A stretch of DNA of 64,000 nt, from the NCBI RefSeq assembly GCF_000003815.2, contig NC_049994.1:2655502-2719501 (forward strand). Direction: 5' to 3'. This DNA is from Branchiostoma floridae. Lineage: Eukaryota; Chordata; Leptocardii; Amphioxiformes; Branchiostomatidae. The translations under genes and the position numbers were made by a program. Positions 53,015-64,000 of this stretch are shown here, one piece after another. Positions within the stretch are counted from its first letter, which is position 1; every line of letters starts with the position of its first letter. A model generated the notes under the pieces. It was not told the DNA's origin and did no database searches. It saw nothing but the letters and a program-made list of their open reading frames with translations.

Positions 53015-53588
53015 ACATGGTATTCGAACTCATGAGGTTTGCACATCCCAGAAGCTCTTCTGGGATAGAATCACTTCTTGGATACAGTCCTATTCCAGAA
53101 GTGCCACTGCACGAAAACCCTCATTTCCAGTATCAAAACTGACTTACACATTCCTCGAAATTATACATGTCCTTCAAAACCCCGACGTTTCATGCCTCCA
53201 AACGAGACATGTGCAGTCGTTTATATGATTGTTCTAGAATCTCGCGGATACGAACCACGTTTGTGTACAGGGCATTTAAAGGCTTGAAATACCTTTGCAC
53301 ATACCCTTGGCCTTAAAACTACCCTAAGCTCCGTTTGTCATGGAAAGTTGCGCCAAGACTACTGCCCCTTCTGGATTTTGCCCCTCCCCAATTTGTTCTG
53401 CAGTTTCTTGCTCGCATTTCTTTATTCTGTAATAGCGCCATATATTTATTCATACTGTAACAATACAATATTGTTAGTGTTTTCTAATGTGTATAATAGG
53501 TCACGAGTGACTTTTGTATGTCATAGAATACCGGCTGGTCTCTTGCTGTCTTGTAGTCTTCGCAGGCTACTAGCATGTACTCCTTTAA
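53015..53588 (+). other. Probable 3' UTR and downstream flank
   Basis: Follows the TAG stop. An inverted CCAGAAG...CTTCTGG pair lies at about 53049-53062. No clear AATAAA was seen before the MITE, so the polyadenylation site is unknown; an AATACA variant occurs near 53463. Confidence 0.5.
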
Positions 53589-54562
53589 CCCTCAAACACC
53601 CGAGTGTGGTCCATTTGGTCCCCAGGCGTACATTTTGAAGTACCATTTGAACATTTTTGATCTGAAGAAAAAATCCTTCTGTGACTTTGTCAGTCAATAT
53701 GTCTTATACCTTCTCCCAAGTTTTCGCAAAGATTGGTACAATAATGTGGAAATTATAAAGAAAGTTTGTGTTCAGTCCCTCTGGGGTCCAAACGGACCCT
53801 AGCAAAAATGTGCAGTTTTTAAAACAAACTTTGGAGGCTAACTCCTTTACCACTTACAGTATGACTACCAAACTTACAGACAATAATAAGAAAACCTAAA
53901 TCATCACAAAAAAATTTCTGTGTCATCAACATGTAATGTTACGACATTATGACGTCATTTGCCTAATCAGGGCGGCCATTTTGGATTTTGACCAATGACG
54001 TCATGAAATTAGCATAAATTATAAATTTTAAGTCATGAAAATTACATTGAATTACATAGAATTTAATTGTTGTCAGAAAACAGGTGTAGTTTTCCAAGAA
54101 AACCTTGTTTAAATTGAAATTGTCAAATTTTGGCAAAGATATGCCTGTTAGAATATGGTTGCCATGGCAACCCAAAAAAATGATAAACTTACTTTATTGA
54201 CTAAAAACTTTTGCAAACAATATTTTGTGATAGATTACAAAGTTTCGTAGCTTTAGCTCTAGCCGTTCATGAGTTATGCGACAAAAATGTTGCTGAGGGC
54301 CTCAAAATTCCCCTATCTGGTCGGAATAGGTTTAGTGCAAAAAGTGGTGCTTCTGAACTTTTGCCTAAATTATGATAATGAGTTGGAATTAGCAACACCT
54401 TAACATCTTAAAATCTTCCTCTTACATTGACGAAGAAATGTATATACAATGATCGCCGATTAGAAATGCTACTGAGATTCTATGAACAAAACATTTCGGG
54501 GTCCGTTTGGACCCCACTCGGTCATTTTAGTCGCAAAAAAAGGTCGGGTGCTTGAGGGTTAA
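53585..54562. mobile_element. piggyBac-like MITE copy F
   Basis: Element 53589-54558 with TTAA duplications (53585-53588, 54559-54562) and termini CCCTCAAACACCCGAG / CGGGTGCTTGAGGG. It is very similar to copy B along its length. CRE palindromes are at 53950 and 53996 around GCGGCCATTTTGG. Confidence 0.86.
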
Positions 54563-57436
54563 GGCAGGGTAGTATAGTTGTCGCTCCTAGATGAAGGTGG
54601 CTTCACTATCCAAAAATGAGAACGTTTTGATTTTCCTCCACATTATTTCCGTCGAAAGCAAAAAGTCGAATATCGACTGCAGTATCAACGGCTACAGCTC
54701 TATACGGAGCTCCATGATCCATGAAGTCAAGGGAGAGAACTATCGCCCGACGGCGGTCCTGTTATTATCAGTTATAGCTGACGTCCTGTTCTGTGATCGT
54801 CAGTAGAAACTCTTTGCTGCTGTAAAATAATGACCAATGTCTCTAACGGTATGCTCCTCCAAGGAGTTCCTCGGTATCGTCAGATAACGCACACTGTTAT
54901 CTAGACACACTAGCTAGGACAGGGAGAATGCACATCCACAAGCAAAGACGCGGACTTCACAATACCAACTCAACTGAAGAATTTGAAAATGGTGACAGGC
55001 GCGTTGATTGGCAAAAGGTTTGACCCGATAGTTATGTGAGGAAAAATTCTGTTGGCCTTTTCTGAAGAATTTGCATGGCACAGACACAAAGAGCTGTGAA
55101 CTACCTACCATGGCTATTGTTACAATCACATCAAGGAGGTTGTTTGAGCTGCCTGATTACCCCTATTTCACAGGAAAACAATACCTGCCTGGAAAAATGT
55201 GAAATATGCCGTCTGATATATGTTGAAACATCAGTAGAAATTTAACATTGTGGCTTTTGTCTGTGCTGGACAGTACATCCGACCAACGAACTGCTGTTTA
55301 TGTAATTAAAATGATGAGTTTAGTTTAGTTTAAGCAAGGAGGATGCCTCCTTGGCTTTAGACATACTTTCCTATTTAGAAGCCAAGATCTATCCTTAGCA
55401 TTTATTTTACATGTATACATGACAATGAAAGGCCTGCAACCACTGGGGCCCCCAGAGTTTTTGCGGTCGGCGCTCAATACGTGCCGACCGTAGAATTTCC
55501 AAACAAGTTGGAAATGTCGGCCCATACAAAGCCAAGCTTCATTAATTATGATCGTTTTTTTTAGTATTTTTAGACCTTCCTTACTGAACTTGATGGTATT
55601 CCTAAAAATGGGGATGCCGTTTCTTTTAAGTTGTATTTTGTTCTGTCAGACGATGTCACGTGTAGATATATCAATCATTCAATACCCCCTACACTCCCCC
55701 TTATTTTGTGTTTAAAATGTAAACCCCCTTGCTTATAAATTGTCCAAGTACGTTGGGTTACAGGGGTAGTAGTTGCCTGAAAAAAAATAACCCGCGACCC
55801 AAGCTTTGCTTTGACAATAGGCGCCGTCAGGCTTTTGTCTGCCTATTTTCCCTACAGGTCTGGTGTAAGGGACCTAGAAATTCCTGTACAAGCGCAAGTC
55901 CAGGAATGTAAGAAAATATCAAGGTCATTACACGCCGAACAAAGGAAAGCCAAGACACAGAAAATGTAACAGGTGTGTTAGTCCATTAAAATGCCCGGAA
56001 ATTAGGGTTTTCGTGCAGTGCGCGTCTAAGATAGAATAACATCTTGGATGCAAGATGGGTCTATAAATACGCACGTGCACAATCACAGCCTAACTTTATT
56101 GTTAATTACATATTTATATCAGTTTTGAATTATCCCCATGCATAGTTAATCAGAGCTACCCAATTTGTTACAAAGGGTTAGTCTTTAAAACTATTGTTAT
56201 GTAAACCGGATTTCGATTTAAGTCTGAAAGATAGGCACTAATTTAAATGTGTACAAAGCCTATAAGGATTAGGAAACATACAAGTTATTGTATTCTCTTA
56301 AAGGTATCTAAGGTATCACAGGAAATTGCTTATAAACAAGTTTATGGTTATTTCTTTGTATGGTATGATACATCTACCGTACGTATCACATTAACCACAG
56401 TGTGGATTGTGGTTGCGGTATTTGTAAGTGTCGTAAATGTAAAATAATCAGAATACATTTATGAAGATCAGACATCCAGGTAAACAAAATTCAGTTACAA
56501 TTTAATCACTACATTTGGATTAAAAAACGAAGATCTACTTTCGGGCGGTACAAGTGACATTCACTACTCTTCAACCGGTTCTTCTACTCAGATGTATTTG
56601 TAGTGCATTAATTGCTCTGTCAGTTCATTCTAGTCACGACGCTGAAGGAGAGTAATGGATGTCACTCGAAACGTCCGGAAGTAAACATCTGTTCTAGTTG
56701 TAGATATTGAATTGTATTTAAACAATGTTTTAACATTTGTATCTTAATGTCATGAAGAATATTTTGGTCTTCTATATTGAGTACATTTACGCTTCAACTT
56801 ATTTATGTATTTACTTATTCATTTATCTTAGTAGGAAGGGTATGAAGCCTTCACCCTATTCAGACCGTTTTTTTTTTTGCAATCTGTGACGGGGCTGGGG
56901 TGTTGATGCTCATTCATGCTGATTTTATTGGCTAGAACCGTAGAATAAGATAATTGAAGCTGTGCAAAAAATATCAAACGGTAAGGGTAAATTACAAAAT
57001 ATTACAAAAGTTAAATTGAATTTCATCAGATGTAATTGATGTAAGACAATATGTTGTAGTAGTAAAACCTGGAAACTGCATCGTGGATCAAAACTAAGCC
57101 AATTTTGTAAAAGATGTCTGTCAAAAAAACGTTGCCTCAGAAACACCCCCCCTCTGAAAACGGTTTAGGCGTTCTCATTAATTCCTGGGGATGACCCCAA
57201 ACATAGATAAGGACCAAAAAAGAGTGACGTTTTTGAGAATATCTTACACACTCAAACCAAATATGAAGAAGCGTCATCTGTAAAACATTGTTCCATTTAC
57301 TAAATATATTTTCTGTCACTTCAGAAATAGACATCTATTGTAAGTATCGATTCGTTGTGTAAACACACCGACACTAAACCCTGGAGCCAAGCAATTTCGC
57401 TTACATTCTATGTACTGGTTCATATTTTATAAAAGT
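54563..57436. other. Downstream intergenic DNA, no gene recognised
   Basis: About 2.9 kb without a module motif, RT motif or supported exon. A degraded CACCCTATTCAGACC sequence at about 56852 resembles a left terminus of the second MITE family, but no right end was found. Confidence 0.4.
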
Positions 57437-58020
57437 GAATGTACAACCAGGGCCTACCTAACTAGGCAATGGCTATCACAAACTATTAACGTACAACCAG
57501 GGCTGCCTAACTTACCTTACCTTACCTAGTCCCATCCTCATGTCTGAGGGTCGGGGACTATGGTAGCATCCAGTATCAGCCTCCTCCACTCCCTTCTGTC
57601 TCTGGCTCTGTGAGCGCACTCAGCCAGTGGCTATCACAAACTAAACGTACAGTCAGGGCTATCTAACCTGCTAATGACTATCACAAACTAAACGTACAGA
57701 CAGGACTGCCTAACTAGTCAGTGGCTATCACAAACTAAACGTACAGACAGGGCTACCTAACTTGCCAGTGACTATCACAAACTAAACGTACAGTCAATGC
57801 CACCTAACCCATCTAGTGACTATCACAACCTAAACGTACAGACAGGGCTGCCTAACTAGCCACTGGCTATCACAAACTAAACGTACAGCCAGGGCTACCT
57901 AACTAGCTAATAAATATCACAAACTAAATGTACAGCCAGGGCTGTCTAACTACCTAGTGTCTATCACAAACTAAACTTACAGCCAGGGCTGCCTAACTAG
58001 CCAATGGCTATCACAAACGG
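57437..58020. repeat. 47-base tandem array, about ten copies, with an insert
   Basis: Unit around GGCTATCACAAACTAAACGT, ACAGCCAGGGCTGCCTAACT, AGCCAAT. The array is interrupted at about 57512-57628 by TACCTTACCTAGTCCCATCC and a following unrelated sequence. Confidence 0.85.
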
Positions 58021-58480
58021 CTAGGTCTGCTCACAAAGACCAACAGAAAACATCCAGCTGTCCCTTGAAAACTACTGTTTTCTAAACTTTGTCACATTAT
58101 GCATCAATATAAATTTGAATGAAAGGTTGTATGTTTTTATTACCGTTTTTACCGGAGAATGCGTGTTACTATTATACTCAGATATATGCAGATTATTTCA
58201 ATACTGTTGCAGCAACAATATTGTTAGACATAGGCATCATGGATGCCATACATGCAAGCTGGCTTAACTGTATTAAACAACAACGGGAACACGATACACT
58301 ATATGTGCATGCATGGTTCGTCTGATTTCATTCATGCATGCTTACCATTCTTCAACATGTTTGTAAGGAATCCAAATGTTAAAAAGCGTGAGTTTTATAT
58401 TAAAACGTACGCAAAAAATAGGCGTCTGTAATGACTACCCCTGTGTATGTGCGCGACACGCGTTTGCTATGTGAGTCTGA
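58021..58480. other. Intergenic, nothing recognised
   Basis: Short chance ORFs only. Confidence 0.4.
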
Positions 58481-58482
58481 GA

Positions 58483-58513
<31 letters not shown>

Positions 58514-58612
58514 CATGGTAGTGCGTTTGAGCGTGTGTTCGTATGTATGTATGTTTGTTTGTATGTTTGTGTTGGTGTGTGTATGTAAGTGTATGTGTAT
58601 GTATTTGCATAC
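58483..58612. repeat. (TG)n and TATG-rich microsatellite
   Basis: A TGTGTG run (about 30 bases) followed by TATGTATGTATG / TTTGTATGTTTG variants. Confidence 0.9.
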
Positions 58613-59112
58613 ATCTGCCTATTAATGAGTGCTTGTGTAGAATGCTGACTTAATCGCATAATCTGTTTACTAGTAGATTCAATGTAAATCATATTGTATA
58701 CTTCTAACTGTGCCATATTACCGCAGTATTAACATTATAGTTTACACTCTCACAGCCACTTTTTGAGTACTTAACAGCCTTCATATTTTGAACAATTCAA
58801 AACAAGTTGGATACGCCTATCCCTACGAAGATTCCTCTGAAAAATACATAATAGTCAACCTTGCAAATCGTACGTGCATTGTAAAAAGTCACTTCGCTCC
58901 TATTATGCCAACGATTGTTGTTGTTTTTTCTGTCCTGTGACGATCCAACAGTACAAACGAGTTTGTGAGCAGGATAAAGACTACAAACGTCGCACTGATA
59001 ACAGCGCACACTGCGCACCGGAATTACCAGTGTTGGCGAGCCCGCGTGATGACGTCAACCCTGCGAAATGCGTCCCGCGCCAAAAGGAACATCCTGACAG
59101 TCTCGCTAGGTC

Positions 59113-59580
59113 CGTGTGAGAGAAGGCGGCTCACAAACAGTCCCACTAGGTGAGAGGGAAGGCGGTTCACAGACAGTCCCGCCAAGTGGGAGGGAAGGCG
59201 GCTCACAGACAGTCCCACTAGGTGAGAGGGAAGGCGGCTCACAGACAGTCCCACTAGGTGAGAGGGAAGGCGGCTCACAAACAGTCCCACTAGGTGAGAG
59301 GGAAGGCGGCTCACAAACAGTCCCACTAGGTGAGAGGGAAGGCGGCTCACAGACAGTCCCACTAGGTGAGAGGGAAGGCGGCTCACAAACAGTCCCACTA
59401 GGTGAGAGGGAAGGCGGCTCACAAACAGTCCCACTAGGTGAGAGGGAAGGCGGCTCACAAACAGTCCCACTAGGTGAGAGGGAAGGCGGCTCACAGGCAG
59501 TCCCGCCAGGTGGAAGGGCAGGCGGCTCACAGACAGTCCCGCTAGTTGGGATAGAAGGTGGCTCGCAGACTTATAGCACA
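59113..59580. repeat. 36-base tandem array, about 12-13 copies
   Basis: Unit GGCGGCTCACAAACAGTCCC plus ACTAGGTGAGAGGGAA. The inner copies are nearly identical and those at both edges diverge. The 12-codon period leaves it open on both strands (plus-strand unit like REGGSQTVPLGE). Confidence 0.92.
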
Positions 59581-59779
59581 CTCCAGTTAGGTTTATTTGG
59601 GGTTTCAAATGGAGGCAGCACACCCTCAAGTCTAGCGACCATCTCTTCCAGGGAATTATCCTGAAGCATAATAACTGTATATGGGGTGAGAGGACACTAT
59701 GCTAAAATTTGGCCCCAAAATTTCTAGACTTATATTAGAGGATTTAGAATACGAATCATGTTCGATCTTACGTGATCGA

Positions 59780-60210
59780 ACGGAACGGGCGTTCCATTGG
59801 GGTCACCTGCGGTCACGAAGAAAACATCCCCATTTTCCCGGGTGCCGTATCGTCGGTTCTGAATAACGGTTTCCGATGATCGCATTTGTTATGGATTCCT
59901 TGTTGGATCCACCAAAACTACAGACGGAGTACGGCTCCGTATATGTCAAAAATTCTTGTTTTCGGATTTAATCGGATTTGAGGTTCCAAACAACGGAATC
60001 CGATGTTCGGATCTGTTACAGATTGCCAAAAATACAGAAAAAATACGGTTCCGCGTTTGTCGCAAATCGGTTTTTGTCCTAAATTCGTCGTTTTCAGTGT
60101 CCGAGTGACCATTTCCGATGTTCGGATTTGTTACGAATCCTTTGTCGGATTCATCTGCTTTCGCATGTATTCGCCAAATATACGGAAAAATACCTGTACG
60201 TATCCATAAG
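59780..60210. repeat. Degenerate satellite-like repeat, period about 120 bases
   Basis: TTCCGATGATCGCATTTGTT (59871), ATCCGATGTTCGGATCTGTT (59998) and TTCCGATGTTCGGATTTGTT (60114) recur at intervals of about 120 bases, each followed by a GGATTC/CCAAAxTAC segment. Confidence 0.6.
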
Positions 60211-60639
60211 GATTCCAGGTCATTTCGTGCAGTATGAATCTATAGATTTGGAGATATACGTATGGCGGCCGCAGGTGTGAAACATCAACTGAAGGTAACG
60301 TCCATGGAAAAACCAATCGGTGTAATCTTTTGAACCTGCCAGAAATCATCGCCGGTCTAAACCCCAAACTTCTTAAATCGTATATCCATCCATTATCATG
60401 CATTTAACACCTCTTCCTGACGTTATTTTGCGTCTAGAAGACAGCCACTGCCTTACGAAATGCCCGTCGCCTTTCTATGTACATCGCCGACATTATATTT
60501 GTATAAGCACAGTCTTTATTGACAGGCTTCGATCAGTAGTGACTATGGATGATGTCTTAGAGTTCAAGTTTTTTGACTCGGGTTCGAACCTGTGTTGAGG
60601 CCTTTTTTCGCTATAATTACCTTTGCCAGAATGGCTAAG

Positions 60640-60666
60640 GTTATGTTTTGGGCTTGTGAGTCTGTG

Positions 60667-60697
<31 letters not shown>

Positions 60698-61440
60698 GTG
60701 TTAACAGCATAACTCAAGAAGTCTTGGATGGATCCCGATAATATTTGGTAGGTGGGTAAGAGTCGGGAAAACAAAGGTCAAGTTCGATAATGGGCCCCCT
60801 AGCGGCTTGCTAAGGTACTGCAGCAGAACCTCAATTTTTAAATAAAATATGAACATGTTGACGGATCATCATGTTTTTTGGTATGTAGGTAGCCTAAGTA
60901 AAGACCTGCATAATAAGATACAAATTATGCAAATCGACAGCTAATTTGCATAATTAATGAGGATATTTTATAAATTCACTACATTCCATGATAGGACTTA
61001 AAAACTTGTCACATATGTAGCTGAGAAAGAGAGAAATGTCAATACATTTTTATCATGCACATGATGATCTCATTTGCATAATGAATGAGAAAATATGAAC
61101 GTGTTGACGGATCGTCATGATTTTTGGCATGTAGATAGCCTAAGTGAAGACTTATATAATGTGATACTTATTATGCAAATTAACAGCTAATTTGCATAAT
61201 TGATGAGGAAAAGTTCATAAATCCACTGTATTCCATTATAGTACTTCCATCAAAGTTTTCACATATGTAACTGAGAAAGAGGGAAAAGAGTAAGAGGTGT
61301 ATATAAAGACTGTGAAAGAGAATAAGTCAAGAATGGATTAAAGGATCATCATGATTTTGGTATGCAATTCGATATCAATTAATTGTAACTTGGGATCTAA
61401 TTTGCATGATCAATGCTGAAATTTTATAAACCAACTTCAA
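60640..61440 (-). repeat. Dispersed repeat, long inverted copy with exact CTCF-core match
   Basis: Contains ATAACTCAAGAAGTCTTGGA, a GTCTGTCTGTCTGTCTG run, GATAATGGGCCCCCTAGCGG (CTCF-core fit at 60794-60805) and then two copies of the CACATATGTAxCTGAGAAAG unit also seen inverted at 2225-2700. It links the two repeat types as parts of one family. Confidence 0.65.
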
Positions 61441-61960
61441 GCATATCATTATAAAGAAAATGAAAGGAGTAACGCATTTGTCTACAGACATCATTCTACA
61501 TAACAAACCTGGTTTATTTGGCAAAGGTATGTGTTCGTGGAACTCTAGTTGTTTATTATCTGTGCCAAGAAGATTATGTTTTTGGTTTTCCATAGGGTGA
61601 TGGGTTTGTATGTAAGGTTGACAGCCTTACTACATTGCATTACATCGTTTATCTAGTTACTGCTATTTAAAACCAACTATGCTTCTTATAAGATATTGTC
61701 TATATTAAACTTAGTTTAGCATATTCATTCTTTTATAGTAGCATATTTGCACCAATCATTGTGAGCATAAGATATTACTTGATTCAAAATTTAACTGTAA
61801 AGTTTCATTTGGTTTTACATTAAACGAGCATTTAAAAACGACTATGTGTTGACCAAACGTGCCATATACGGGGCAGCACTGTTTCTATATCGTTCTGTTC
61901 TACAATGAACCAAGTCTAAGTTGTTTCAGGAGCGAGTGTGTCTGCCACTAATACTCAGCG
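61441..61960. other. Intergenic, nothing recognised
   Basis: AT-rich; it may include the 3' UTR of the antisense LINE that follows. Confidence 0.35.
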
Positions 61961-64000
61961 GTATGAGGTGACGGTACTGGCATGAGAATAGAAGAAATTT
62001 GGCAAACTTTAGTGTCAGGTTCTCACGCCTCTGGTAAAGTAAGGGTAGGCCAAGGTGTGAGCTATAGAATAGCTGGTGAAGTTAGTTCCCAGGATTATCC
62101 GCACTGCTCTACGTTGGATTCTCTCGAGTTTGTTGGACAGAGATGATGTCAGTCCGGGATGCCATACCGGTGCTGCATACTCGATGATCGGACGCACGTA
62201 TGTGGTGTACACGATGACAAGGTCTTCAATTGCGATGTGGAAGTGTTTGAGTTTTCTGAGAAAGAACAGACGCTTGCTGGATTTAGAGTACATGTAGTCC
62301 ACGTGGGCATTCCACTTCAGATTATACTGTATCAAGGCACTAAGAATCTCCATGGTTTGAACATGTTGGAGTTCATTGTTGTTGATTTTGAGAGGGTGTA
62401 GTATGGATACTGATTTGCTGAATGTAACGTGTAGAACTTTACATTTTCCAGGATGTAGAACCATGCTGTTTTCACAAGAACACTTCTCCAGGTCAGAAAG
62501 GTCGTTTTGCAGGGACGAAGGTGTTACAGTGGGATTTCTGGTCTTTAGCAGGTTTAAATCGTCAACAGATTTCCATCTGTTGGCTGACGTTTGGCGCGCC
62601 GCACTGTTGATGTAAGCCACGAAAAGCAGAGGCCCAAGAAGAGTTCCCTGTGATCGGCCGCACGTTATGGTAGCACTAGCGGAGGGGGTTCATTGATAAC
62701 GGACGACTTGGCGTCTCCCCGTAAGGAAGTCAATGATCCTCGACGTAAGAGACGGACGCAGACCCATCTCCATCAATCGAGTTACAACGATGGTGTGGAT
62801 TACCCGATCGAACGCTTTACTGTAATCAGTAGATACCAATGAGCACAGGGTTCCCGGTTTGTCTAACGCCTTGTGCAGATCGTTGGTTAGGTCCAGCAGG
62901 CAGTGCGAAGTGGATCTCCATTTCAGGCATTCAAACTGTTGGGGGTCGATCTGCTGTAGTATGTCAGACAAAGTCCACAAATCCTTGAGCGATTTTGGCC
63001 AACTGGGAAGTCAGTGATATTGGGCGGAGTTGATCGACAGAAGGTGGTTTAGTTTTGGGCACTGGCACCACGATCGCACTTTTCCACTCGTCTGGTACTT
63101 TCCCCTGTTGAAGAGATGAGTTGATGATGTCATTAAGCGGTCCGCTCAGTTCATATGCAAATTCCCTGAGTAGTTTTCCCGGGATACCGTCCGGTCCATC
63201 AGCTGTACTGAGGGAGCCGGAAGTGACGGCAGGTACGATGGTAACAGTGATAAGTAGATCGGAGGCAAGAACTAAATCAAAGCGGCCAGTGATTTTTTGA
63301 TTGCATTAGCAGTACCTTTATGATCACTGTTGTTCACACCGTCAATGTGGATTACATGGTCAAATTTCCTCATGTTAAGCATGGCTTTAATTCCTTTGTG
63401 CCATTGACCAAGGTCTTCTTTCTTCGGTGATTCGATTTCCCCATCATATTGCGCCTTCTTTGACTTGTTGATTTTCCTTTGAACTTTGTTTCTTAATTGC
63501 TTCCAGAAGGTGAAGTCTTTTCTGGCGAAGACCTGTTGGCGAGCATGTATAAGGGACTTTATTTATTTTTATCACTGGAGTCATTCAGGAATTGTCAAGG
63601 TGATGCAGCCGGATGGACTACAGGGGAAAGTACTCTTCAAGTTTGGATTGAAGAGTACTGTACATTGTGTCTTTCACTTGCAGAAGCGGCCGTAAAGACT
63701 GACTGCCAATTGTGAGAGGTTATCCACTGGCCGAAGTAGCGAAGTGCAAAATTTGGGATGGGTCTACATAACCGCCTTACAAGTTTGTTGTTAACGGTTC
63801 TCTTTATCGGATGCATATAATCGCGACGCTGTGGTCACTGTTTGCTAGTGGGTCTTGTACAGAAGGAGGTGAGTAGTAGGATTGTAGGTTCGTGATGAGG
63901 AGGTCAAGTGTAGCCTGGCCCCTAGTTGGTTGGCTGATGACCTGCTGTAGGTTGTGACTCTTGCAGAGTCTGCTAACGTCCACATGGTTAAAGTCCCCAC
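61960..64000 (-). mobile_element. Decayed antisense LINE with endonuclease and RT remnants (CR1-like)
   Basis: At the right edge the minus strand encodes GDFNHVDVSRLCKSHNLQQV, then QPTRGQATLDLLITN and NSDHSVAIICIR: the GDFN and SDH motifs of an APE-type endonuclease. After a frameshift near 63825 it continues RTVNNKLVRRLCRPIPNF. RT pieces follow: TDYSKAFDRVIHTIVVTRL (62980-62690) and a frame at 62620-62015 with RWKSVDDLNLLKTRN (the xADD site as SVDD), YTTYVRPIIEYAAPVWHPGL and RIQRRAVRIILGTNF. Multiple frameshifts make it inactive. Confidence 0.82.

Noticed and set aside
533-58020. CRISPR-like regular repeats
   Set aside because: The arrays are contiguous tandem repeats without unique spacers, in animal DNA.
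59116-59664. A 182-codon ORF and its 201-codon minus-strand mirror
   Set aside because: Both come from the 36-base tandem array. Two long overlapping ORFs on opposite strands in a perfect repeat are expected by construction.

Overview
This is animal nuclear DNA: coding sequence is cut into short exons with GT/AG boundaries, lying in AT-rich introns full of LINE fragments, TTAA-flanked MITEs, tRNA-derived SINEs, minisatellites and three 100-base assembly gaps. The mix of modules (CUB, kringle, WSC-like, LDLa, frizzled-type CRD, sushi, Cys-loop channel) and the dense inverted and tandem repeats fit a lancelet (Branchiostoma-like) genome best. That assignment is an inference; I cannot search a database. 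Only one protein-coding gene is well supported. It lies on the + strand from at least 7394 to the stop codon at 53012-53014, and its 5' end was not found. By eye I resolve 25 exons with consistent splice phases. In order they encode kringle 1, CUB 1 to CUB 5 (two exons each), a WSC-like Cys-rich module, kringle 2, an LDL-receptor class A repeat, a divergent frizzled CRD (two exons), kringle 3, a sushi/CCP module, and then a complete pentameric (Cys-loop) ligand-gated ion channel subunit in seven exons: ligand-binding domain with a 15-residue Cys-loop, TM1-TM3, acidic cytoplasmic loop, amphipathic helix and TM4. Every module boundary is a phase-1 intron, and the channel part has no start codon of its own. 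The simplest reading is a chimeric channel with a large adhesion- or complement-like ectodomain, about 1,670 codons in view. This is the most striking content of the window. Layout: 1-7393 holds foldback and minisatellite DNA and an old antisense LINE; 7394-36712 holds kringle 1 and the five CUB modules, spread by repeat-rich introns; 38348-47695 holds the compact WSC, kringle, LDLa, Fz, kringle and sushi exons; 49277-53014 holds the channel; 53015-64000 is downstream DNA with a MITE, three tandem arrays, a dispersed repeat and a decayed antisense LINE with endonuclease and reverse transcriptase remnants. Among the repeats, two related piggyBac-like MITE families carry paired CRE palindromes and YY1-like motifs. 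One copy is nested inside another, and an apparent empty site is preserved in a paralogous CUB intron. A second dispersed repeat family carries an exact match to the vertebrate CTCF core consensus in five places. Exon edges were read by eye from frame, phase and splice consensus, and would need transcript data to confirm.
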